The position numbers and the translations under genes are program-made. Below are positions 17,213-26,374 of a DNA stretch of 64,000 bases, piece by piece. This DNA is from an uncultured Muribaculum sp. (lineage in GTDB: Bacteria; Bacteroidota; Bacteroidia; Bacteroidales; Muribaculaceae). The notes beneath the pieces were generated by a model. That model did no database searches and was not told the DNA's origin. It saw only the letters and a program-made list of their open reading frames with translations. How positions within the stretch are numbered: the stretch's first letter is position 1; every line of letters starts with the position of its first letter. Where the stretch lies: assembly GCA_910587665.1 (NCBI GenBank), contig CAJUMZ010000005.1, positions 74,180-138,179 on the forward strand, given 5' to 3'.

Positions 17213-18187
17213 TTATTTAGGTGAGTAGCCCGCGTCGATAAGCGACGAGGTGGCATTGTAAAATCCGGGAGCCAACAGTTGTGCCGCTTCATAGCCGGGA
17301 TGTGAGTCCATGTATGCCGTCACTATTCGATAGCCGATGTATCTTCCCGCCCTGCCGGGCGAGTCGGAATGTATCGCCGGTGATGACGGCGCGGGGCGGC
17401 AGAGGCGGTCGGCGAGGGTGCGGTCGGTCGAGTACAGGTAGCGTTGCTCTATGATGTGCCGCCATATGTTTCCTTCATTTTCGTTAATCCATTGCATCTG
17501 TTCAGGAGTGTAGCCCATGGCCTCTGCAAGGTCGGCGTCAGGAATTGATTTCATTACCATGTATGTCACGGCACCTTCATATAGCATGCGGTTGAGCAGC
17601 GACGCGTTTTCATCCTCAATATAAGGATACCCTCCTGCAATCATCGCTTCAATGATGTCATAGGGTAGGTGTCGTTGTGTCTTCACTCCGCGACGGTATG
17701 TCTCAAAATAGGCATATGCCGGGTAGTCTGCCCCGAGATAGTGGTTTAGCCCTACGAGCATTATTGTGTCGGTCATCAGAATCGACTGATTATAGGTCGA
17801 CACTCCTCCGTAGATAGCCTTCCGGTTTAAGGACGGCAACAACTCGGAAAGTACACGGCTCGCATCGGTGAGCACGCGCTCTATTGAATCCTGAGTGGTG
17901 AACCTCTGTTGTATGTCGGGACCGAACATTGTCATAGCTTTGCCGCGGGCATACGTTTCCACTGCTTTATCGGTGATTGTGTCGGGTCCGACGGTCATCA
18001 TCAATACACCGGAATACCTGTTGCGAAACTCCTCCCTCTGTGAGCTGTCAAGTTGGGGATAAGAGGCTATGTCGCGGTCAAATCGTATGATTTTAACTTC
18101 CGGTGTGGATCCGTTATCCTTTCCCCCGCATGATGAGGCGGTGAGTATAAAGATTGTGCCGACGGTCAACAATAAAGACTTCATCAC
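17213..18187 (-). CDS. GldB-like lipoprotein
   Basis: A 324-residue lipoprotein with signal and lipobox ILTASSC (Cys about 20). The body resembles GldB of gliding bacteria: VKIIRFDRDI at the start, then MLVGLNHYLGADYPAYAYF and RHLPYDIIEAMIAGGYPY, and the ending GRYIGYRIVTAYMDSHPG. In Flavobacterium GldB is needed for gliding and type 9 secretion; in non-gliding Bacteroidales homologues the role is unclear. It is transcribed divergently from the amidase gene and has its own promoter-like TACATTTGC. Confidence 0.82.
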   Translation of the reverse strand: MMKSLLLTVGTIFILTASSCGGKDNGSTPEVKIIRFDRDIASYPQLDSSQREEFRNRYSGVLMMTVGPDTITDKAVETYARGKAMTMFGPDIQQRFTTQDSIERVLTDASRVLSELLPSLNRKAIYGGVSTYNQSILMTDTIMLVGLNHYLGADYPAYAYFETYRRGVKTQRHLPYDIIEAMIAGGYPYIEDENASLLNRMLYEGAVTYMVMKSIPDADLAEAMGYTPEQMQWINENEGNIWRHIIEQRYLYSTDRTLADRLCRPAPSSPAIHSDSPGRAGRYIGYRIVTAYMDSHPGYEAAQLLAPGFYNATSSLIDAGYSPK

Positions 18188-18206
18188 TGTTTTAATTTTT
18201 GATTCT

Positions 18207-18215
18207 GCAAATGTA
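18207..18215 (-). promoter_or_regulatory. Predicted -7 element TACATTTGC of the gldB-like gene
   Basis: The minus strand reads TACATTTGC, 20 bp upstream of the start codon at 18187. Confidence 0.6.
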
Positions 18216-18323
18216 ACGCATTTTCACCGTGAAAGTATCATCGCTGTTGTTCAAAACTGCCTATTTTCTGTGCCTCTGGTATAAAAAAGCGGGGCGAAAT
18301 AGCGTAAATACATAGTAAATTCT

Positions 18324-18332
18324 TAATTTTGC
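18324..18332 (+). promoter_or_regulatory. Predicted -7 element TAATTTTGC of the amidase operon
   Basis: TAATTTTGC lies 22 bp upstream of the amidase ATG at 18354 and fits the Bacteroidetes consensus. Confidence 0.6.
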
Positions 18333-18353
18333 ATAGATATTCCATTAATATAT

Positions 18354-19517
18354 ATGTGTCGTTTTTTTCGGATTGTTGCAATCCTTGTCATAAGTTTATT
18401 GCCGGTATCGCGCCTTTCAGCCAAAGACTTTGTCGTGGTGATCGACGCGGGTCACGGCGGTCATGACTATGGGGCGATAGGTAAGAAAACAAACGAGAAA
18501 AGCATCAATCTTGGTGTGGCGTTGAAGCTCGGGAAGATGATAAAGAAAAATATGGATGACGTAAAGGTCGTATATACTCGCGACGGCGATTATTTCAAGG
18601 AGTTGCAGGAGCGAGCAGAGATAGCCAACAAGGCTCACGGCGATCTTTTCATCTCGATTCACACCAATTCAGTCGACAAGAAAAACAAGCGGCGCACGAC
18701 GATAAAGGGCACCGCCACTTATACCCTGGGTCTTCACAAGAGTGCCGAGAACCTTGCGGTTGCAAAGCGTGAAAACTCTGTGATGATGCTTGAGGATGAC
18801 TTTTCTGCCACTTATTGCGGGTTTGACCCTAACTCGACAGAATCATATATAATATTTGAGCTCAGCCAGAACCAGCACATGGAGCAGAGCATTGCTTTTG
18901 CAAGCAAGGTGCAGTCAGAGATGGTTGCTACGGCCGGGCGGCAGAACAACGGTGTCAGGCAGGCGGGATTCTGGGTGCTTGCGAAGACCGGCATGCCGGC
19001 GGTGCTGATTGAGCTTGATTTCATATGCAATCCTGTGTCGGAGGCATTCCTTGCTTCGGAAAAGGGGCAGAATAAATTTGCCAAATCCATATTCAATGCC
19101 TTTAAGTCGTATAAGGCGTCTTACGATCGCAAGTCAGGCAAGATTAAAGAGAGTCGCGATGACAAGCCTGATAAGGTGCGTGAGGTTGAGATGGAAGAAG
19201 TTTCACCCTCAGGAGATGAATATTTGGCTGATGATTCCTATGCCGGAACAGGGGATGGCAGTGTGGATGATGTCGTCGCTGAAGATGAAGTGCACTATAA
19301 GGTGCAGTTCCTTACTTATCCGTCGCGTCTTAAGGATAACGCGTCGCAATTCAAAGGATTGAAGGATGTGGACAGCTATCGTGACGGCAGCATGTGGAAA
19401 TACACTGTCGGTAATTTTAAGACGCTCGATGAGGCTAAAAAGGAGATGCGCAGGGTGAGGAAGAAGTTTTCCGATGCCTTTATTATCACGACCCGTGGTG
19501 GCAAGCGCATAAAATAA
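18354..19517 (+). CDS. N-acetylmuramoyl-L-alanine amidase
   Basis: A zinc amidase (Amidase_3 type) of 387 residues that cuts peptide stems from muramic acid in the periplasm. After a signal segment (residues 1-23) come VVVIDAGHGGHDYGAIG with the first zinc histidine, NEKSINL with the zinc glutamate, LFISIHTNS with the second histidine, and VLIELDFICN with the catalytic glutamate. The C-terminal 75 residues (YKVQFLTYPSR to DAFIITTRGGK) resemble a SPOR peptidoglycan-binding repeat, after an acidic linker. It is followed after 41 bp by an MCE protein, the usual Bacteroidetes order. Confidence 0.92.
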   Translation: MCRFFRIVAILVISLLPVSRLSAKDFVVVIDAGHGGHDYGAIGKKTNEKSINLGVALKLGKMIKKNMDDVKVVYTRDGDYFKELQERAEIANKAHGDLFISIHTNSVDKKNKRRTTIKGTATYTLGLHKSAENLAVAKRENSVMMLEDDFSATYCGFDPNSTESYIIFELSQNQHMEQSIAFASKVQSEMVATAGRQNNGVRQAGFWVLAKTGMPAVLIELDFICNPVSEAFLASEKGQNKFAKSIFNAFKSYKASYDRKSGKIKESRDDKPDKVREVEMEEVSPSGDEYLADDSYAGTGDGSVDDVVAEDEVHYKVQFLTYPSRLKDNASQFKGLKDVDSYRDGSMWKYTVGNFKTLDEAKKEMRRVRKKFSDAFIITTRGGKRIK

Positions 19518-19558
19518 CATGTCAATTAAACAAAGATATAAAATCATAATAAAACAAT

Positions 19559-20458
19559 ATGAAACGCTATTCAAAAGAGTTGATAATAGGACTTTCAGTA
19601 CTTATCGCCGCTCTTGTCTTGTTTTTCGGTATCAATTATCTGAAGGGCATCAACCTGTTTAAGGCAGCCAATTACTATTATGTGTCGTATACGAATGTCA
19701 ATGGTCTGACCGTGTCGGCTCCTGTCACTATCAACGGTTTTAAGGTCGGGCAGGTGCGCGATATCACATATGAGTATGATAATCCCGGTCATGTGTTGGT
19801 TGAGATTGCTCTTGACCGTCAGCTGAAGGTGCCTGAAGGGAGCAAGGCTATTATCGATGTTAGCCTGCTCGGCACATCGTCGATTATTCTTGAATTTTCT
19901 ACTGCATCATCGAGTCACACGGTAGGTGACAGGCTGATTGGGGAATGCCGCCCGTCTATGCTTGACGGAGTAGCCGGTGACCTCATGCCAAAAGTAGCCG
20001 ACGTATTCCCGAAGATAGACACTTTGCTTACCTCGGTCAACGCCCTCGTGAGCGATTCGGCACTATTGCTGTCGGTGAAACGCCTTGATGCGATTACGGC
20101 AAACCTACAGGCTACCACAGTATATCTTAACCGCACTTTGTCAACGATGCCGTCTACAATGAAGACCGTGGATGCTGTTGCCGGAAATCTCGACTCTATT
20201 ACCGCCGATCTTGCGGTGATGTCGGAGGAGCTGAAGGCACTTCCGCTTCAGGAGACCATGGACAATGTAAATCAGCTTACCGCCAATGTCAATGCGATAA
20301 CCCGTAAGATGAACGAGCCCGACAATTCGATCGGCCTTTTGCTTAACGACCGCCAGCTTTATGACCACGTTAACGGCGTGGCGGGTACTCTCGACTCCAT
20401 TATGATCGATCTTAAGCGAAATCCCAAGCGCTATATTCCGCCGATCAAGGTGTTCTGA
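19559..20458 (+). CDS. MlaD/MCE-domain lipid-transport protein
   Basis: A 299-residue protein with an N-terminal membrane anchor (IIGLSVLIAALVLFFGINYL) and one MCE domain directly after it (YYYVSYTNVNGLTVSAPVTI, then NGFKVGQV). A long helical region follows with repeats of TANL/DSITADL type, suited to a hexameric tunnel. MCE proteins carry phospholipids between inner and outer membranes. No permease or ATPase partner is in the window; they may be encoded elsewhere. It probably shares a promoter with the amidase gene. Confidence 0.9.
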   Translation: MKRYSKELIIGLSVLIAALVLFFGINYLKGINLFKAANYYYVSYTNVNGLTVSAPVTINGFKVGQVRDITYEYDNPGHVLVEIALDRQLKVPEGSKAIIDVSLLGTSSIILEFSTASSSHTVGDRLIGECRPSMLDGVAGDLMPKVADVFPKIDTLLTSVNALVSDSALLLSVKRLDAITANLQATTVYLNRTLSTMPSTMKTVDAVAGNLDSITADLAVMSEELKALPLQETMDNVNQLTANVNAITRKMNEPDNSIGLLLNDRQLYDHVNGVAGTLDSIMIDLKRNPKRYIPPIKVF

Positions 20459-20806
20459 TGACGGGATAAGCTATTTGGGCTCATTCTAAATAGTTGATAA
20501 CTTTTCTTCCCGATTGTTCCACAGCGGTAACTGTGTAATCATAGCTGTAATTAGGGGTTTCACGCGAAGCCCCTAAGTTATGTTAACTTTTTGACGCGGT
20601 TATAAGGATTTGATATACAGGTGTGTGTTGAATTGGTCTTTGAAAATTTATAGGCAAAAGTTAATGATTTTATAAGCGGCTGAATGACAGTGATGTTGTA
20701 GAAAAGTTGTAATATCCAAATTTTTTATCAATTGTTTTTGAAAAAAAAGTTAGAGAAATTTGCATTGAAAAGTTAAGCCTACATTAAGCCATTAAATTAC
20801 ATTTTC
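20459..20806. other. 348-bp spacer upstream of dnaA, possible origin region
   Basis: This AT-rich spacer holds one clear hairpin: TTAGGGG (20551-20557) pairs with CCCCTAA (20570-20576), extended inward to an 11-bp stem with one wobble pair. It could end the amidase/MCE transcript, although the T run comes only about 12 nt later. Position next to dnaA makes an origin possible, but only weak DnaA-box look-alikes were seen (for example TGTTCCACA near 20515), so the origin is not supported. Confidence 0.4.
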
Positions 20807-22189
20807 ATGAACGATTCTCACCTTATGTTGTGGGAAGATTGTCTGAAAATATTCAAAGATAATCTTCCTGCCGAGCAGTTTGACGCCTGGTTCAAGCCCA
20901 TCACTTCCAAAAGTTTTGATGGGAAGGAGCTGCGTTTGCGTGTGCCCACGCCTTTCTTCGTGGAGCGCCTTGAAGAGCAATACACAAAGATATTGCTTTA
21001 CACGCTGCATAGGGTGTATGGTCCCGGCGTGAAATTGTTCTATGAGTTTAATCAGATTGGTTCCGACCCTGACACTTCGGTCTCGATTGAAAGTTCCAAT
21101 CCGAGTCCTGCGGTGCGTCATTCAGGTAATCCGTTTGCAACCGAGGTTATCGAGGATTTTGACTCCGGTCTTAACCCTAAGAATACATTTGAGAACTATT
21201 GCGCGAGTCCTTCCAACAAGATTGCCCGCGCGATCGGTGAGGCTATAGCTACCAATCCGGAGTGTAAGACTTTCAACCCGCTTTTCATCTTTGGACCGAC
21301 GGGAGTAGGCAAGACCCATCTTATCCAGGCTGTCGGCATCCGTATAAAGGAACGCGACCCCAAGGCGCGTGTGCTCTATCTGTCGGCACGACTTTTCGAG
21401 AGCCAGTATACCGCTGCGGCTACTGCAAAGCCGAGCCGTGTCAATGAGTTCATCAATTTCTACCAGTCGATAGATGTGCTTATAATCGACGATATCCAGG
21501 ATTTGATGCACAAGCCCGGTACACAGAGTGCGTTCTTCCATATATTCAACCACCTCCACCACAATCAGCGGCAGATCATTATGTCAAGCGACTGTCCGCC
21601 GTCGATGATGAAGGATATGCACGAGCGTCTGTTGTCACGGTTTAAGTGTGGCATGACCGCCGAGCTTGAAAAGCCTGACGTCAGCCTGCGTCGCGAGGTG
21701 CTTGCCCGTCGTGCTTCTCGTGACGGCTTGAAAATACCTGCCGATGTGCTTGATTACATTGCTTCAAATGTCACGGACAGTATCCGGGAGCTTGAAGGCA
21801 TAATCGTGTCGCTGATCGCCCATGCCACTATCCTGAATTGTGATATCACTGTCGACCTTGCCCGCACAGTGCTTGGCAATGCCGTTAAGATCCACAAGAA
21901 ATCGATCAACTTCGAGATGATAGCGCAGAGCGTGAGCGATTACTATAATATTGATCAGGATTCTCTCTTTGCAAAGAGCCGCAAGCGTGAGATTTCCGAT
22001 GCCCGCCAGATGGTGATGTTTCTTGCCCGGCGCGATGCAAAGATGCCGGCTACGGCTATAGGCACACGTCTTTCGCGCACACATGCCACAGTCCTGCACG
22101 CTTGCCGCAATATTGAGGAGCGCCTGTCCATGGAGCCTGCGCTGCGCGAGGATCTGTCCAAGATCGAAGCGATGATCAAAGGTAATTAA
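20807..22189 (+). CDS. dnaA: Chromosomal replication initiator DnaA
   Basis: The initiator of chromosome replication, 460 residues. Domain I begins LMLWEDCLKIFKDNLPAEQF; domain III starts with NTFENYCASPSNKIA and has Walker A GPTGVGKTH (163-171), Walker B VLIIDDIQDL (about 225) and a sensor-II-type arginine helix; domain IV ends with DARQMVMFLARRDAKMPATA, then IGTRLSRTHATVLHAC, the DNA-binding helix-turn-helix. All key motifs are intact. It is on the same strand as the amidase/MCE genes but is separated from them by 348 bp. Confidence 0.98.
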   Translation: MNDSHLMLWEDCLKIFKDNLPAEQFDAWFKPITSKSFDGKELRLRVPTPFFVERLEEQYTKILLYTLHRVYGPGVKLFYEFNQIGSDPDTSVSIESSNPSPAVRHSGNPFATEVIEDFDSGLNPKNTFENYCASPSNKIARAIGEAIATNPECKTFNPLFIFGPTGVGKTHLIQAVGIRIKERDPKARVLYLSARLFESQYTAAATAKPSRVNEFINFYQSIDVLIIDDIQDLMHKPGTQSAFFHIFNHLHHNQRQIIMSSDCPPSMMKDMHERLLSRFKCGMTAELEKPDVSLRREVLARRASRDGLKIPADVLDYIASNVTDSIRELEGIIVSLIAHATILNCDITVDLARTVLGNAVKIHKKSINFEMIAQSVSDYYNIDQDSLFAKSRKREISDARQMVMFLARRDAKMPATAIGTRLSRTHATVLHACRNIEERLSMEPALREDLSKIEAMIKGN

Positions 22190-22234
22190 TATCTTTTTGC
22201 ATGCCTGTGCATTAATGTTGCCCATATGGTGAGC

Positions 22235-22243
22235 TACATTTGC
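22235..22243 (+). promoter_or_regulatory. Predicted -7 element TACATTTGC of the 82-residue protein gene
   Basis: TACATTTGC lies 27 bp upstream of ATG 22271, with a TTG about 17-18 bp upstream of it. It supports a separate promoter after dnaA. Confidence 0.6.
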
Positions 22244-22270
22244 CTTGTAATTTTAAGGCAAATACTCACT

Positions 22271-22519
22271 ATGGGAACGATCAACAGCTCAGACATCATC
22301 TACGCCACGCTGTCACAGCATGGCCGACAGCTCGCTTCTCTGAAGCTGAGCGGCTTAACTTCCTTTTCAGATATATTACGTCAGGTACGACGCGCCGTGA
22401 CCGGGAGTCTCGGGCTTGTGACATTGCGTCTGCGCAATTCCAGCCAGGGATGGAGTCATGACCGCTCCGTACTGCTCTCTCAGGCTCCGGAGGCCCCTGT
22501 ACAGCTTTCGCTGTTTTAA
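22271..22519 (+). CDS. Small protein of unknown function, 82 residues
   Basis: The product starts MGTINSSDIIYATL and contains LTSFSDILRQVRRAVTGSLG, then LVTLRLRNSSQGWSHDR and a short C-terminal tail. No signal peptide or membrane helix is visible; the composition suggests a small folded cytoplasmic protein. I chose ATG 22271 over GTG/ATG codons further upstream because a consensus promoter lies between them and this start. The gene sits between dnaA and an M16 peptidase gene, with its own promoter. I do not recognise a domain; the ordered pattern and promoter support a real gene. Confidence 0.65.
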   Translation: MGTINSSDIIYATLSQHGRQLASLKLSGLTSFSDILRQVRRAVTGSLGLVTLRLRNSSQGWSHDRSVLLSQAPEAPVQLSLF

Positions 22520-22587
22520 CTTTTCACTATGACCGGTCTGATACTATGAAAAACACACATTTTTATTGCTGTTTCGATTAATCCATG

Positions 22588-22595
22588 TATCTTTG
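22588..22595 (+). promoter_or_regulatory. Predicted -7 element TATCTTTG of the M16 peptidase gene
   Basis: TATCTTTG lies 32 bp before ATG 22628, with TTG at 22566-22568 giving a 19-bp spacer to a -33 site. Confidence 0.65.
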
Positions 22596-22627
22596 TGCTA
22601 TAATTTGAAAATTAAACCAATGCAGTG

Positions 22628-25438
22628 ATGAAAAAGTATTTTAACCGGCTATTGCTTCTGATAGCGGCTGCAATAGCCCCGGTCTATGTAATGGCGCAGG
22701 CGATGCCGCCCATTCCTGTCGACCCCAATGTGAAAATCGGAAAGCTTGACAACGGATTGACCTATTATATCCGTCATAACGAATATCCCAAGGGACAGGC
22801 TGATTATTACATTGCCCAGAAGGTGGGCTCGATGCAGGAGGAAGACAACCAGCGTGGTCTTGCCCACTTCCTTGAGCACATGTGTTTCAACGGTACCAAG
22901 AATTTCCCCGGCAATGAAGTGGTGTCATGGCTTGAGACCGTGGGTGTGAAGTTTGGTCAGAATCTCAATGCCTATACTTCAACCGACGAGACTGTTTATA
23001 ATATATGTAATGTGCCTACGGCGCGCGAGAGTGTGCAGGATTCATGCCTGATGATTCTCCATGACTGGGCCGACGGGCTTCTTCTTGAAGATGCCGAGAT
23101 CGACAAGGAGCGCGGTGTCATCCATGAGGAGTGGCGTCGCAGCAATGTAGGTCAGATGCGTATTTTGGAAAAGCTCCTTCCTGTAATTTATCCCGATAGC
23201 AAGTATGCTCACCGTCTGCCTATCGGTACGATGGAGATTGTCGACAATTTCCCTTATCAGGACTTGCGTGATTACTATGAGAGATGGTATCGCCCCGATC
23301 TTCAGGGTATCGTGGTTGTGGGTGACATTGATGTCGACCGCATAGAGGCAAAGATAAAGGAGATTTTCTCCGATGTAAAGATGCCTGACAATCCTGCAGA
23401 GCGTGTTTATTATCCTGTCCCTGACAATAAGGAGACAATTTTTGCCGTTGGCAGTGACCCCGAGCAGCAAAATGCGGTTGTGCAGATTATGTTTAAGTCG
23501 GAGGCTACTCCCGATTCGTTGAAGGGCACTATCGATTACCTGATCGGACAATATGCGGTCAACATGGTGGATGCAATGCTCAATGCCCGCTTCCAGGAGT
23601 TGTCGAGCAAGCCTGATGCTGTGTTTGCGCTTGCTGATGCCGGATATGGCTCTTACATGCTGTCAAAGACGGTCGACGCGCTTACCGTTGCTGCTCTCCC
23701 CAAGGGCGGTGACCTGATACCGGCGTTTGAGGCTGTATATCGTGAGACTCTGCGCGCAAAGCGTGGCGGATTTACCGCCTCGGAGTATGACCGCGCCCGT
23801 AGCGAATACCTGTCGCGCCTTGAGAAGGCTTATAACAACCGCGCCACTACGTCATCCACTTCGCTTGTGAATGAGTATGTGCGTCACTTCCTTGACAACG
23901 AGCCTATTCCCGGAATCGAGAATGAGTTCACGATGATGAGTATGCTTGCCAATCAGCTCCCCGTGGAGATGATCAACATGGCTCTTCCCGAGCTTATCGG
24001 CGATGAAAATGTGGTTGTGCTTGCGATGCTTCCGGAGGCAGAGGGATTCACCGTGCCTACCGAGGCCCAGCTTGCTGCGGCTATGCAGCGTGTTGACGCC
24101 GAGGAAATCGAGGCGTTTGTCGATGAGGTAAAGAGCGAGCCGCTGATAGAGTCGCTTCCGGCACCCGGTAAGATCGTTGCCGTGACTGAAAATCCGCTTT
24201 ACAGCACCCAGGAATGGACTCTTTCAAATGGTATTAAGGTAGTGGTGAAAAAGACCGACTTTAAGGAAAACGAGATACTCTTTTCTGCCCTTGCCCTCGG
24301 TGGCACATCGGTCTACGGCGCTGAAGATGACCTTAACCTGCGCTATCTGCCTTACTCTCTCGGCATGCACGGACTCGGATCTTACAGCAGTTCCGACCTT
24401 GAAAAGTATCTTGCCGGCAAGCAGGCGTCATGCGAGTTGTCGCTTTCAGCTTACGACCGTGAAATTTCCGGCTCTACCGTGCCCAAGGATCTTCCCGTGT
24501 TGATGGAGCTTATTTACGCTACATTCACCGGTTACACGATTACTCCCGACGATTTCGCGGCGATGCGTAATATTTATGTCGGCGCACTTAAAAATCAGGA
24601 AGCGCAGCCTGCCTTCCAGTTCAACAAGCAGATGCTTGAGCATCTCTTCAAGTCGGCACGCGCACATGCCGTGGATGTGCCCACTGTCGAGAATGCAAGC
24701 CGTGAGCGCATCCTTGAGATCGTAGGCGAGCAGATTGCAAATCCTGCCGAATATACCTTCTATTTTGTGGGTAATGTAGACATCGACGCCCTTAAGCCGC
24801 TTGTAGAGCAGTATATTGCCACTCTTCCCGCCAAGGCTGTGAGGCCGCAGCCCGTGAAGCTTGCCGATCTTGGTATCGCTCCCGGTGCAAGCACCGAGCA
24901 GGTGACTCAGAAGATGGACACTCCTACCACCTATGCCGCTATCGTTGTGACCGGCGACGTGCCTTATACCGCCAAGAATCAGAAGCTCGCCTCGATCGCG
25001 GGTCAGATTCTGTCGGCTCGTCTTATCAAGACCGTGCGTGAGGAAGAGGGCGCCGTGTATTCGATCAGTGCTAACGGACAGCTGTCACGTATCTCCGACA
25101 ATCCTGTGGTTATGCAGAGTGCGTTCCCGATGAAGCCGGAGATGAAAGACAAGGTATTGGATATCATCGCCGGTCAGTTTGAGGATATGACCGAGAATGT
25201 TTCGGCTGAGGAGCTTGCCAAGGTGAAAGAGTTTATGATCAAGGAAGCTACCCGTGGAATGACCGAGAATCAGGCATGGCTCAATGGAATGACAGGCTAT
25301 CAGATACTTCCTGTCGACACATTCCTTACCGCTGTTGACACAATCAACGCCGTCACTCCGGAAGATGTCGAGCAGTTTATGAAGACCCTTATGAAGCAGA
25401 ACAATTACCGCGTGTTTGTAATGGAAGCTGCTGAATAA
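22628..25438 (+). CDS. Secreted M16 (insulinase-family) zinc metallopeptidase
   Basis: A 936-residue periplasmic or outer-membrane-facing peptidase with an N-terminal signal peptide (residues 1-24, ending VMAQA). The inverted zinc motif HFLEH is at residues 80-84 in GLAHFLEHMCFNGTKNFPG, with the downstream zinc glutamate region ERGVIHEEWRR. The second half repeats the fold without a zinc site (SNGIKVVVKKTDFKENEILF, ALALGGTS), as in pitrilysin-type proteases. Such enzymes degrade peptides in a closed chamber. ATG 22628 was chosen over the adjacent GTG. A strong bidirectional terminator follows. Confidence 0.93.
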   Translation: MKKYFNRLLLLIAAAIAPVYVMAQAMPPIPVDPNVKIGKLDNGLTYYIRHNEYPKGQADYYIAQKVGSMQEEDNQRGLAHFLEHMCFNGTKNFPGNEVVSWLETVGVKFGQNLNAYTSTDETVYNICNVPTARESVQDSCLMILHDWADGLLLEDAEIDKERGVIHEEWRRSNVGQMRILEKLLPVIYPDSKYAHRLPIGTMEIVDNFPYQDLRDYYERWYRPDLQGIVVVGDIDVDRIEAKIKEIFSDVKMPDNPAERVYYPVPDNKETIFAVGSDPEQQNAVVQIMFKSEATPDSLKGTIDYLIGQYAVNMVDAMLNARFQELSSKPDAVFALADAGYGSYMLSKTVDALTVAALPKGGDLIPAFEAVYRETLRAKRGGFTASEYDRARSEYLSRLEKAYNNRATTSSTSLVNEYVRHFLDNEPIPGIENEFTMMSMLANQLPVEMINMALPELIGDENVVVLAMLPEAEGFTVPTEAQLAAAMQRVDAEEIEAFVDEVKSEPLIESLPAPGKIVAVTENPLYSTQEWTLSNGIKVVVKKTDFKENEILFSALALGGTSVYGAEDDLNLRYLPYSLGMHGLGSYSSSDLEKYLAGKQASCELSLSAYDREISGSTVPKDLPVLMELIYATFTGYTITPDDFAAMRNIYVGALKNQEAQPAFQFNKQMLEHLFKSARAHAVDVPTVENASRERILEIVGEQIANPAEYTFYFVGNVDIDALKPLVEQYIATLPAKAVRPQPVKLADLGIAPGASTEQVTQKMDTPTTYAAIVVTGDVPYTAKNQKLASIAGQILSARLIKTVREEEGAVYSISANGQLSRISDNPVVMQSAFPMKPEMKDKVLDIIAGQFEDMTENVSAEELAKVKEFMIKEATRGMTENQAWLNGMTGYQILPVDTFLTAVDTINAVTPEDVEQFMKTLMKQNNYRVFVMEAAE

Positions 25439-25461
25439 CCTTCTTGGATTAAGCATAAACA

Positions 25462-25494
25462 AGAGGAGCAAGACGCCCGGCGTCTTGCTCCTCT
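25462..25494. terminator. Bidirectional intrinsic terminator
   Basis: A perfect 15-bp stem (25462-25476 with 25480-25494) with the 3-nt loop CCG, followed on the plus strand by CTTTATT. It lies between the convergent M16 peptidase and nitroreductase genes. Confidence 0.85.
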
Positions 25495-25527
25495 CTTTAT
25501 TGGTCCCATTCGACCCATTGGCCCCAC

Positions 25528-26283
25528 TCAATTTCCCCGCTTGTAGAAGGTTGAGTCAAGATATTTTTGAAGAGTCTTGGAAAATGCCTCGTTGGTGGCG
25601 CGGGGGTAGCGCACTTCCGCAAATACCTGCGCAAGCGTCGACTTGCTGTTTTCGGCGATAAACTGCCGGCTGTCGTCGCGTGCCTCCTGCGAGGCATAGA
25701 TCTCGCGTATCTGAGCCGGGGTGTACCGGCGGTATTCCCCTTCATGTACGATTGCCTCTATAGGCAGGCGATCCGATGCAGGCGCGTCGCCGTCGGGGTA
25801 GCCTACGGTAAGGGAGATGAGGGGCACCACTCCGTCGGGAAGTTTCAGCGCTTCTGCTATCTGGGGTGCATTGTAGGCTGTTGTGCCGAGATAGCAGCAT
25901 CCGAGACCGTGAAGCTCGGCAAGGGTGTTGAACTGCTGGGCGAAAAGCGATGTGTCGATCGCGGCGGCAAGCAGCATCTGCAGGTTGTCGAAGCCGGCGT
26001 CGGCGTCACTCTCTTTGCACCACAGCCCGAAGCGGTTGATGTCGATGCAGAAAGTGAGCAATACGCTGCATCCCGTCACCGACGGCTGGTTGAAATGAAG
26101 CGGCGCGAGTGCTTGCTTGTCCTCGGCGGAGCGTGTCACGATTACGGAGTAGAGCTGCATGTTGCCGGTGTTGGGGGCGTGTGACGCCTCGTCGAGCAAG
26201 CGGGTGAGGAGTTCCGGCTCTATCTGTCGGCTTGTGTATCGGCGCACTGTGCGCCGTGTTGCGAAATATCTGTCGATTTCCAT
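25528..26283 (-). CDS. Nitroreductase-family FMN oxidoreductase
   Basis: A 251-residue flavoenzyme. The N-terminal FATRRTVRRYTSRQIEPELL followed by EASHAPNTGNMQLYSVIV is the FMN-phosphate and dimer region of the family; the middle has LHGLGCCYLGTTAYNAPQIA and the later LTVGYPDG. The C-terminal extension (EGEYRRYTPAQIREIY and on) is typical of the larger NfsA-like members. It would reduce nitro compounds or quinones using NAD(P)H; the natural substrate is unknown. The ATG at 26283 is preferred to an upstream TTG. It diverges from nrdJ. Confidence 0.88.
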   Translation of the reverse strand: MEIDRYFATRRTVRRYTSRQIEPELLTRLLDEASHAPNTGNMQLYSVIVTRSAEDKQALAPLHFNQPSVTGCSVLLTFCIDINRFGLWCKESDADAGFDNLQMLLAAAIDTSLFAQQFNTLAELHGLGCCYLGTTAYNAPQIAEALKLPDGVVPLISLTVGYPDGDAPASDRLPIEAIVHEGEYRRYTPAQIREIYASQEARDDSRQFIAENSKSTLAQVFAEVRYPRATNEAFSKTLQKYLDSTFYKRGN

Positions 26284-26340
26284 GTTGTACAACTGTTTTT
26301 AGATTTGCAATTATTTTGCGAATTTACGATTTTAAAACCG

Positions 26341-26349
26341 TATCTTTGC
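26341..26349 (+). promoter_or_regulatory. Predicted -7 element TATCTTTGC of nrdJ
   Basis: TATCTTTGC lies 25 bp upstream of the GTG start at 26375. No extended leader is left for a cobalamin riboswitch, which would normally need well over 100 nt between promoter and gene. Confidence 0.65.
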
Positions 26350-26374
26350 ATAGGAAAATCAAAATTATCACCTC

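Noticed and set aside
20459..20806. Firm oriC call
   Set aside because: Only weak DnaA-box look-alikes were seen and no cluster; dnaA proximity alone is not sufficient.
26293..26374. Cobalamin riboswitch upstream of the B12-dependent reductase
   Set aside because: The spacer is only 82 bp and the -7 element lies 25 bp before the start, leaving no room for the riboswitch.
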